Shown piece by piece: positions 55,207-64,000 of a stretch of 64,000 nt of DNA. The translations under genes and the position numbers were made by a program. The number at the start of each line of letters is the position of its first letter. The first letter of the stretch is position 1. Under the pieces are notes generated by a model. That model ran no database searches and had not been told where the DNA came from. It saw only the letters and a program-made list of their open reading frames with translations. Source of the DNA: Thermothielavioides terrestris NRRL 8126 (Eukaryota > Ascomycota > Sordariomycetes > Sordariales > Chaetomiaceae); contig NC_016459.1 of the NCBI RefSeq assembly GCF_000226115.1, positions 930,001-994,000 on the forward strand, given 5' to 3'.

Positions 55207-56608
55207 GTCAAAAAGTAGATTTACACTCCTATCTTAGCACCCTACCAACACAGCTACTACCACACTGCATCCTTCAATTACGAGCTAAATACCTAGCCAA
55301 ACTAGGTCATTTCTAGACCAAATTAAAGCTATTTGACAAGGTTCTAATACTTCGTATACCAGCCCTTAGCCTTACGTACAGCCTACAAACGCCTAGGCAT
55401 CGAATCGATTAGCTAGTCAATTAAATCCTAGGGCACCCTCTCCTACGCAGCTCGCAATGCATTAGCCACCTTGGCCCTATTGGCCTCTGTATCCTTTAGA
55501 AGATGCAGGCTAGGGAAGTCTCTACGTAGGATTTCCTTTATTTTCTTTTATATATGTTCAATCGGGTTAAGATCTAGGCTATAAGGAGGGTACTCCTAGA
55601 CCTAGATGCTATACTATTCTAACCACTCCTTCGTCTTAGCTATAGTGTAGATTCTTACATTATCCTAGAGGAAAAAGGTGCTAGAGCGGTAGAATGGAAG
55701 TAGGCCTTCTTCTAAGGCTTAGATATAGCTATTAGCTATATATCCTTAGTATAAAGAATCTTTATCCTAGGTCATTACCACTAAGGGTGACCTCTCCCCC
55801 TTCTAAATTATCTCCTATATTATTATTGTAATCTCGGCCTTAATGTAAGCCTAGATATTAATAACCTCTTTATCGTATTTATACTCTAGGGTATAGAAAA
55901 CCCAACTGTTGAGTATATCTAGAGCAGTTTAAATGGAAGATTTGTTAGAGTAGGCCCTCTGAGTTTTAAGTTAATAAGAGCTACTAGGAGGGTTAGGATA
56001 CACTTGGCTATACTTCTATTAAATCTTAGACCCTGTTCCTCAACTCTTTTATATACTGTAGCTAAAGAGTAGCTGTTTCTTCGTTCAGGGCGATCCTCTT
56101 AATCAAATAGAATTTTCGACGATAATACTTACTTAGGACCTTACGTAAGGTGTTCTTGACAACCTAGCGAAGGCAAGCCCCTAGCAGAGCTACCTAGCTT
56201 ATTCGAGAGTTCCGTTTAACCATCTAAACTATATATCAGACCTAGGCATTGCTAAGCTTCTTTGGCTAGCTACTATATAGCTTTGTTTCGACGGTTCTAC
56301 GTTCTTCGAAGCGTTTACAAATGTTGGAGATAGTGGTTAAACTACATTGGAAATTAGAGGCCAAGGCCTTGCGAGATACCCTAGCCTTTCGAGCCGCAAT
56401 AATTGTAGCCTTTTCTGTATCTAGGAGATACTTTCGTTTCCCCTAGATAGACCGGATATTAGGCGACAATTCGAGCTTAAAAAGCTCGTATTTTGGCCTG
56501 CAATTGACGAAGTTGTGGTAGTTGGAAGAAAAGAGGGTAGTCGAGGCTAAGGGGTGTACACGACGTGTAAGTGGGCCGAGTGGGCCAAGTGTAAATCTAC
56601 TTTTTAAC
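55207..56608 (-). mobile_element. Tc1/mariner-type DNA transposon (1.4 kb), RIP-mutated
   Basis: TIRs GTCAAAAAGTAGATTTACAC and its inverse (GTTAAAAAGTAG..), flanked by TA on both sides (55205-55206 and 56609-56610). The minus strand carries a degraded transposase. The pieces line up with fungal elements of this superfamily. Confidence 0.82.
55390..56480 (-). pseudogene. Degenerate Tc1/mariner transposase
   Basis: The N-terminal helix-turn-helix region is readable (ARKARVSRKALASNFQCSLT, TTISNICKRFEERRTVE). The C-terminal catalytic block shows DNVRIYT..TKEWLE and EYPPYSLDLNPIEHI, which correspond to the second Asp and the PPYSPDLNPIE motif. TAG stops and frame changes abolish function. Confidence 0.75.
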
Positions 56609-56851
56609 TATCTCTTTACTAAGATAAGAAAAAGACTACTTCTAAGACTTATTAATAGTCATTGCAAAGTAGAGGCGAACTAGAAACTACCTACAAATAA
56701 TAATATAAAGAAAGTCCTTCTCTAAAGAACTTAACTTAATTTTAAGAATCAACTGCAACTGCCTAGTAAAGTCACCTATTAAGATTCACCCTTTAATAAT
56801 AGATAAAGCAAGCTAAGTTACAACTAGCTAAGTCCTATTACAAAGCCTATT

Positions 56852-57041
56852 TGAGGAGAGGAGGCGAGGGCACATCAGGTAGCTGAGCGAGAGCCGGAGA
56901 GAAGAGGACGTAGATCGAGGGAGCTCCTCCTAGTAGGTGGGAGGAGAGCTGAGATCTATATACACAAGTAGGAGCTCAGCCCCACAGATGCCAGAGCCAC
57001 AGAGCCATAGACAGGGGAGTGGGCCAGTGTAGTACACGACA
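56852..57041 (-). repeat. LTR of the short element, left copy
   Basis: 190 bp, tgaggagagg to acgaca. Nearly identical to 58240-58429. Confidence 0.85.
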
Positions 57042-58239
57042 CACCCCCCAGACGCGCTTCGAGGAGCGGGTCTGTAAAAAACGTAAGGCACACTAGGCCG
57101 CAGATCTAGAGATCTCAACCACAGATCTATCCCTCGAACAAAGGAAAAGACAGGTGCCTGACAAGGCTGTTGAGGCCCGCGGTTGCCTCTGGTGGCCGCG
57201 TTAGCTAGAGCGAAAAGTGGTCGAACTAACCTCCATTGTCGGAAGTGTCGACCGCGATAATAGCAGTACTTGCTGTTGTACTGCCTTAGCTAATGGTAGT
57301 AGTAGCACTTGCCATTGTACTGCCCTAGCTAGCACTTCTAGGTGTACCGCTATATTGGCAACAATTGTACTAACACCTATATTAGAGGCCTCTACTAATA
57401 TAGTAAATCTCTATTCTACTATTACTGCTAGCCCTATGATTAGCAGGGGTAGCCGCTCTCTCTAAATACGTCTAGGCGTTCCTAGTGTAGCTCTAGAGTT
57501 GGTTCTAGAGTATAAGGACTACTAGTAGGTTCCTCGCTTAAGCCCTAGCCTTAGGCGCCTAAGTACTTCTATACCCCCTAATTTAGTAGGAGAGTAGGGA
57601 GAAGCTTACCCTTCTAGTTCCTTTAGTACCCCCTAGTTGTTCTAGAGAGCTAGGAACCGTCACTAGGCCCTCTTAGGCTATAGCTCTAATAGGGAATAGA
57701 GTATATACTATACTTAGGAGCTAAAACCAAGTATAGAACTATAGACATTTAAAGCCTATAGTTACTATTATATACTTAGTACCTAATTCTATAGTGCTAG
57801 CTAATTAGAAAGGCTACTAGAAGCTTAGGTCTCTATAGTAAAGCTAAAAAAGGCTATAGGAAGTGCTCTACCTTATAGAGATAGGCGATAGAAATAGATC
57901 TTCTAGAACTGTTAAACGCATTAAGACTATAGTACCCCCTAAATAGTAGGGCTACCTGTCGATCGCTCCTAAGAATAGCCGTAGTATACGCGCTAGTGGC
58001 TTAGCGGGCAGTAGCTAAGGTTGCAAGAGGTCGGGAGATCCGAACGTTCTAAAAAAGGAGCTCGAAAAAGGAGGTTGGAAGTCGACGATCGGAGGCGCTC
58101 TCAATCGCAAGAGGTAAACGCGAGAGATGCTATAGTAGTTACAGGCTCAAGAGGCTAGAAGATAGAAGAAAGGAAGAAAAAGATGGCTCTACAAAGCAAC
58201 CTCCGAGGGTGATTTTGAAGCGTAAACTAGGCTTATAAC

Positions 58240-58429
58240 TAAGGAGAGAAGGCGAGGGCACATTAGGTGGCTGAGCGAGAGCTGGAGAGAAGAGGACGTA
58301 GATCGAGGGAGCTCCTCCCAGTAGGTAGGAAGAGAGCTGAGATCTATATACACAAGTGGGAGCTCAGCCCCACAGATGCCAGAGCCACAGAGCCACAGAC
58401 AGGGGGGTGGGCCAGTGTGGTACGCGACA
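58240..58429 (-). repeat. LTR of the short element, right copy
   Basis: 190 bp, taaggagaga to gcgaca. Differences from the left copy are mostly C/T and G/A. Confidence 0.85.
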
Positions 58430-58434
58430 CTATT

Positions 58435-59625
58435 GCTAGGGTCAAGGTTTTAAAGTAAAAGAATAGGAGCTCTAACCATCAAAGTTAGGATAGTAGGTAG
58501 AATAGAAGCAAAGTTTAAGGAAAATAAAAAATCAAAAGACAATATAGGAGTATTAAGATCCTTACTATTAGGAGGGTTTTCCACCTTATTAATAAAGAGA
58601 TACTAAGTTTTCTAACCTAGAACTAAAGAAATAATAGCTATATTAATAAAACTTATAATTACATTGTAAAGGCAAAGAATCGCTTAGCTTATAAACACTG
58701 TTAAGTCCGTTACAACGTGCTTAAGCAAGTATATAAGATGGACCTAATCAACTAACTGCTCCTATATAGAACAGAGTATAAAGGGGGAGAGGAGATTAAT
58801 AGAGCTATAGAAGTAAGGATTATAATTTAGATCCTACAACCAACTTACGAAAGTACAATTGTTAGTATTAGCTCCCTATACTTATATATTCTCTAATAAT
58901 CTCTAGACCTATAGCTAAGGCTAAATAGGCAAGTTCTATAGATAGGCTTAAACAATGTAACACCTATTACTATTACGAACAACAGGCAAGATTTATATAA
59001 AGTCTCCCTCTAATATAACTGGAACTCCTCTAAATAGGCTATCGCAATTATAAATATCTTACAATATACGATCTATAGCTTTAAAGCAATAGCGGTACTA
59101 TATTAGAACCTTGTCCTAGATAATAAGCTTAGTACATTGCAAAAGAGTTATAAGCTAAGTATACTTTTAGACTATGTAAGTGCTAGCGTCTATAATGTCG
59201 ATTAGAATCTTAAAATAGCTATAAGAAGTATAGCCACTATTGAGAAGGAGAGCTGCAATACTAGAAGAAACAACGTAAAGGACAATATACCCTTATAAAC
59301 GGAAGAAAAAAGAGAGACAATAATATAAAAAGGTTCTACCAGTCCCGCTAGCGCCTTAGATAAAAAATAGGCTATTTTAGAGTATAAGTTGACTATAGCT
59401 ATAATCTCTATAAAGAGAGCTACTAGGAGGGCGACGAAGAAGAGACATTTTATCGACGGGAAGGTCAAGAGGAACTGAGCGGAAAGGAGAAAAGGAGGAG
59501 AAAGAGAAACAGCAAAAGAAGCGGAAAAGAAGAAAAGAGGGAGCAACAGGGGTGTAACAGGGGTATAAGCGAGGTGCGGAAGGGAGGAAAAGGGGCAGCA
59601 ACAGGGGTGTCAGCATGTAAGCCAA
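58435..59625 (+). pseudogene. Remnant of a large transposon reading frame
   Basis: The plus strand is readable through TAG/TAA codons: NQRNNSYINKTYNYIVKAKN, RLAYKHC.VRYNVLKQVYKM, then a basic, Lys/Arg/Glu-rich C-terminus (RRRKRNSKRSGKEEKREQQG). The frame seems to continue leftward across the short LTR element (LQLAKSYYKAY before 56847), so that element and probably the mariner element inserted into it. Family not recognised. Confidence 0.35.
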
Positions 59626-60459
59626 TAGGAGGGGAGCGCGAAAATTACTAACAGGTCTGTACCCTGCATCTGTTATTTGTTAAGCTAGAGAGGAGGGGTG
59701 CAAGGCCAAAGAGGTGGAGAGCAGTAACAATTAGTTAAGGAAGACCCCTGTTTTATAGCCAAATGGAGGATCGCACTACCTGCCTCATTGTGTGGTATAT
59801 ATATTAGATTTAGCTAACGTTTAACCAAGATTAAATACTTATAAAGAGGGCCTCCTACTATTGACGGTTGTAACTAAGCTTCGCCTATAATAGGGGGTTC
59901 CACTCTATATCCTCCTAGTAATAACGAATAGTTAGTAAACTAAAGTCGACTAAATACTTATCGCCATTAGCTAGTAGCTAATTCAATAAAAAGAGCCCAA
60001 AGTCGAAATATAGTTCTTCTAAGTCTAGCGAAACATCTGTAATACACTTAAAGCTATTATAGCAAGGCAAAACAAGTGCTAGATAGCTCGTAGCTAAATT
60101 GATCCTCGATTAACGAAGACTTCAAGTCTAAGGAGAGAGGAAAACTATCAACATATAGGTGGAAAACCGTACTTAAATACCTTAGGTAGTGCGTATAGAC
60201 AATTTGCAGTAGGGCTACAATTTGCAGTAGGGCTACAATTTGCAGTAGGGCTACAAAGTCTATGCGTTGTAGGGTAAGACGTAGTTCGCCTTATTAGCGC
60301 GTTTTTCCTTATCGGCAAGTCAACCCCTCCTTCCTAATTCGGAAGTCGACTCGAATTCTACAAATCTACTAACTTAGGAAGTTACGTAGGTAGGTGGTCA
60401 TATAACAGGTCTATACGTAAGTTATATGACGGTGGTTAGTATACTATACTATTATATTA
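59626..60459. other. Probable LTR region of the right-hand Gypsy element and adjoining sequence
   Basis: Ends at a polypurine tract of the minus-strand Gypsy element (60460-60469), so its right part should be that element's 3' LTR, ending ..actattatatta on the plus strand. The outer LTR boundary and target duplication could not be located. Confidence 0.4.
60201..60254 (+). repeat. Three perfect 18-bp tandem repeats
   Basis: aatttgcagtagggctac repeated three times without mismatch in the presumed LTR. The absence of RIP changes between units is notable. Confidence 0.9.
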
Positions 60460-60899
60460 CCCCCCCTTTGAAAAAACGTTGTACCTATATAACAAATATA
60501 TTATAGTCCTCCACTAGCTATTAGTAACTAGGCGAATCGGCTTACAAGCCTATTTTTTACGAAAGTTTATACAATTAAGTTCTATAGGATTTGGAAATCT
60601 ACCCTATAGCCTGCTAGGCTATATAAGTTGCTACATCTAGGCTAGTAGGTATATAAGAGAGCTAGGATGAAATGTTATCCTACGACCTTATAGTAAGTTT
60701 ATATATATATACAACATCTCCTAGATCGAGTTGGATTACATTGTCCTTTAGGTACTAGTAGGTTATTATCCGGATATTCGTTATTGAAGTAATCCTCTTT
60801 ATAAGCCTTTAGCTATTGCAGTAATCGCTAAGGTAGTCTAGCTATATAGGAGAATTCTTCGTAGAATTCCTAAAGGTAGTATAGTATATTCTTAAAATT

Positions 60900-62350
60900 A
60901 GTAGTGCTATACTATTTAGGATCCTCGCTTTAACCGATCTACTAAACGTAGTACTAGAGTTTCCCTTTAAATATCTAGGAGGCAAGAATCTTTTCGATTT
61001 ACTATTCTAATTTGCTGTCTACCTTAATTAGTAGCTTAGGCTAGGGTTCCTAGCCTAGTAACAGGTTATTCGATGCCCTCTAGAGTCGATCTAGGGTAAA
61101 CACTAGGTATATTTTCTAGGTCTTAGGTAGCTTTAGCTTATAGGAATAACCCTTCTTAGCGATAATTAGAAAAGGCCTAGCGACTAGGTAATCGAGCTTA
61201 TTGCTTAATTGGTTTATCTACTAGTAGCCCTTTATAATATAGACCTCTTAGCCAACTTTAAACTCTTCTAGTTGCCAATATTTATTTGCTTACTACTTAT
61301 AGGCTTCCTAGGCTTTCTATATACTTTCCCTAGCGAATTAGACAGTGGAATTAATTCTAGAGAGTATCTCCTAGGCATTAGTACAATTAAGCTTGTCTTT
61401 AGCGCTACTGAACTCTTAGGTACACTTTTACTAATTATAGGTTATCTAAGGGAGTATACTAGTCTCGACTTTAAATAGGGTAAAGCTAGTAGACAAGTAG
61501 AGTAAAATAGCTTAAGTAAAATCTATTATAGGCAATAATTCTAACTAATTGTCTTAGAAATAGTTAACAAATAGGTATAGGCGTTGGTTAAAGTATTAAT
61601 TTATAATTTTAGTCTACCTATCTATCTAAGGGTACTCCGAAGAAGAGAGATATAGATTAATTCTAAGGATCTTATAGAACTTGTCCTAAAATACTAAGAT
61701 AAACTAAGGGCCTTAGTCTAAAGTACTTAATTCTAAGGTCTTATAGATATACTAAATATACTAATAGTAGAGTTGTACTATCTCTTTAATAGTAGTAGTT
61801 TTATAATAGAGGAGTAAATAACTACACTTCTCTAAGCAGTCTACTATAACAAAGACTTAGTTATAGCCTAACTTATCCTAAGGCATTGTATAGAAGTCTA
61901 TAGTAATATACTACTAAGGTCTTGTAGGGACTTCTAGGGGCTTAAGGAGGCCTAGTAGCTTGTTGTAGAGTATATAGGAACGTTGGTAGGTCTAGCAATT
62001 CCGAACGAACCTATTGATATCTCCTATTTACCCTAGCTAGAAGTATTGTCTCTAGACTAACTCTTATATCTTATTCTTGCCTAGGTAGGCTATAGAGATC
62101 TAGTTATAGATCTTAGCTAATAGGTAAGTCTATAGATAACTATCTAGTAGAACTATTAGCCTCCCTCCCTTTAGTAGGAGGCTACTATTACTTAGGGTCT
62201 AGTTGGTATTATTCTAGTAGGCAAGCTTCTAGAAGCTCTCTAAGGCTTTGCTCTCCTAGTTCGTTTTAAAGATAGTATCTACTAGTTTATATCCTTCGAA
62301 TTATTATAGGTAGGATAGCTTAGATTCGTTAGCTTTAATTTAGTAGATTA
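60900..62350 (-). pseudogene. Right-hand Gypsy integrase and chromodomain
   Basis: The integrase portion shows TIDFYTMPQDKLGYNQVFVI, VFVIVDCLEKCSYLL and the GPY/F-like tail (LPKTQKIYLVFTLDRLQRAS). It is followed by a chromodomain (QIEKILASQIFKGKLQYYVQ, then DPKQYSTTNFKN). Inactive through stops. Confidence 0.78.
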
Positions 62351-62399
62351 TATACTATAAATTGTATTTAGTAGGCTTCTTGGCAGTAACTCTAGTTCC

Positions 62400-64000
62400 T
62401 CTAGGATCTATAGGTCTAGCTTGCTCTTAGAGAGGACTATCTAGGTACAATAGGCTTCTTAGACTTCCTTCTAGGTAGCGAGCTCTTTAGCCTTATAGGA
62501 TAGGGCATTGGCAATAGCGTTCTACTTACTAGGTTAGTAGATAATTTGAAAATCTAGGGCAGAGAGGAGCTTAGCCTATCTAGCTTATTGTATATTAAGT
62601 AGCCTCTTCTATATAAAGTATTGCAATATATAGTAGTCGAATAAGATATTGAACTATTGCTAGAGACTAAGTAGTATTAGGTACTATTCTTCAACGGTAT
62701 ATACAATGGCAAAGGGTTCCTTATTATAGATAGGGTAATTGCTTTCTAGTTTAAACATCGTTTTTAAGAAGAATATAATAGGGTACTAACTATCGTTATA
62801 TTTCTACTAGAAGACTCTAGCTACGACTTCACTAAATATATCGACTTCGATTTAGCTCTCTCTAGTAGGGTTATAGTACTTAAGGAGTAGGGTATTGGTC
62901 ATTCGCCTCTTAAGTTTTTAGAAAGCTTCCTTATACTCTTCGATCTATTTAAATGGTTTTCCTTTAATAATTAGGCGCTATAGAGGACGTATAATCCTTC
63001 TATACTTATAGACAAATTAGTAGTAAAAGTTATAAAACCTAAGGAAGGTTTATACTCTCTATATAGTAGTAGGTTAGTCCTAAGAAACTACTATCTTAAT
63101 TTTCTTTAAGTCTACTTAGACGCCTTCGATGCTAACAATAAACCTAAGGAACGTAGTTTCAGTAGTATAGAATTCGTATTTCTTAATGTCTACCTAGAGA
63201 CCTACTTTATATAGCTTCTAGAGGATAAGCTATATATACTTATAGTGTTCTTCCTTGTTCTAAGAGTAGATAATTAGGTTATTAATATAGGCGATTATAA
63301 ATATGTCGAGGTACTTGAAGAACTAGGAATTGACAAATCGCTAAAAGGTAGTAGGTCTATTATATAGGCTAAACAGTAGAACCTTATAGCGGAATTGACT
63401 ATAGTAGGTTTAGAAGGTCGTTAGGTCTTCGCTTCTAGGGGCAAGTCGGATTTAGTAGAAGGCTTACTAGATATCGATCTTAGTAAATATTTTAGCGTTT
63501 CCTAGTTATTATAAGGTTTTATCAATGTAGGGTAGTAGATAGTAGTCTTTGATAGTGACCTTATTTAGGGCTTGGTAGTCGATATAGAACCTCTAAGTCC
63601 TATCTCCTTTAATAGCGAAGAGTATAGGAGAGCTATATAAAGTAGTACTTAGCTCGATGAAACCCTTCTATAGGTTCTTAACTAGGTACTTTTTTATAGT
63701 CTCTAGCTAGTCGAGGATATAGGAGTATAAAGGACTTATTTACTAGGGTAGTAGTCTAGTAAGTTCAATCTTATAGTTATATTTATACCTTAGTAGTATC
63801 TTATTAGATTCCTTCTTTAAGAATATATTAGTAAATTTAGCAAAGTATAGGTACTTCGCAATTGCTTTCTTAACTTAGGCTTAGACCTCTTTGTCCTCGT
63901 CGTTAAGAAGTTTACTAATCTTCTTAGCCTCAATAGCTTAGTTGATCTAGGCGATTATAATAAATCTTAGTATAGAATTCCCTTATTAGTTTCCTTTAAG
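62400..64000 (-). pseudogene. Right-hand Gypsy RT-RNase H
   Basis: Readable RT blocks: IKGDRTQRFYIDYQALNKVT, GNAKIFTKIDIQQAFYQIRL, FNRPTTFQRFVN-like stretch, then VDLKKIKIVVSQDQPTTIQR and the RNase H start (KAIFKLESNYPIYNKE-like). The order and spacing are those of Ty3/Gypsy. Confidence 0.8.

Larger units (their letters stand above)
56852..58429 (-). mobile_element. Short non-autonomous LTR retrotransposon (1.6 kb)
   Basis: Two 190-bp LTRs (56852-57041 and 58240-58429) and the duplication CTATT (56847-56851 and 58430-58434). The minus-strand orientation is set by a primer site GTTATAAGCCTAG just inside 58240 and a G-rich polypurine tract (CTGGGGGGG) just inside 57041. The 1.2-kb interior lacks RT or integrase, so mobilisation would have needed another element; the shared primer site points to Copia. 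A plus-strand frame with TAG-only breaks (about 57217-58230, ELKPSIELQTFKAYSYYYIL) is visible. Confidence 0.82.
60460..64000 (-). mobile_element. Second Gypsy chromovirus, partial (runs off the window)
   Basis: Minus-strand pol in the order RT (from the right edge to about 62.95 kb), RNase H, integrase, chromodomain and 3' polypurine tract CAAAGGGGGGG at 60470-60460. It differs in sequence from the element at 24.9-34.3 kb. The 5' part (gag, protease, 5' LTR) lies beyond 64000. RIP-type stops throughout. Confidence 0.82.

Overview
The window looks like a chromosome segment of a filamentous ascomycete (Pezizomycotina, probably Sordariomycetes). Host genes are GC-rich with short introns of 50-90 nt (GT/GC donors, CTAAC-like branch sites, AG acceptors). 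They alternate with long AT-rich blocks in which transposon reading frames are riddled with TAG/TAA at former CAG, CAA or TGG codons. That CpA-to-TpA bias is the footprint of repeat-induced point mutation (RIP). The species cannot be fixed from sequence alone.

Left gene block (1-9.8 kb): a seven-exon amino-acid transporter (AAAP), a short F-box protein, a secreted Ser/Thr-rich repeat protein broken by two stops, an unrecognised coiled-coil protein, and the 5' part of a secreted phiA/But2-like gene. First transposon block (9.8-41 kb): a 5'-truncated Tad1-type LINE sits inside the phiA-like gene with a 16-bp target duplication. It contains a second, nearly complete LINE (duplication GTCCTTTACTA) and two solo LTRs (duplications GCCTA and GGTTC). 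After the 3' part of the broken gene and a decayed second gene comes a 16.4-kb Copia element (duplication ATTAG), itself split by a 9.4-kb minus-strand chromodomain Gypsy element (duplication ATAAC). A 2.7-kb long-TIR element filled with satellite DNA follows.

Middle gene block (41-51.5 kb): a two-pass membrane protein with a Pro-rich tail, an OTU-like protein with glutamine repeats and an acidic tail, an NMNAT-like nucleotidyltransferase and a mitochondrial-carrier protein. Right transposon block (51.6-64 kb): a truncated second copy of the satellite TIR element holding a MULE-like MITE, which holds a TA-flanked MITE; a Helitron-like 3' end; a Tc1/mariner element; a 1.6-kb non-autonomous LTR element; and a second chromodomain Gypsy element running off the window.

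The most unusual signal is that both nested LTR retrotransposons (Gypsy and Copia) carry, between pol and the 3' LTR, an antisense reading frame with well-formed introns. Removing these introns keeps the frame open apart from RIP-type stops. The nesting, read from target duplications, gives a clear order of insertions. No RNA genes or CRISPR arrays were found. All exon boundaries are manual predictions without transcript support.
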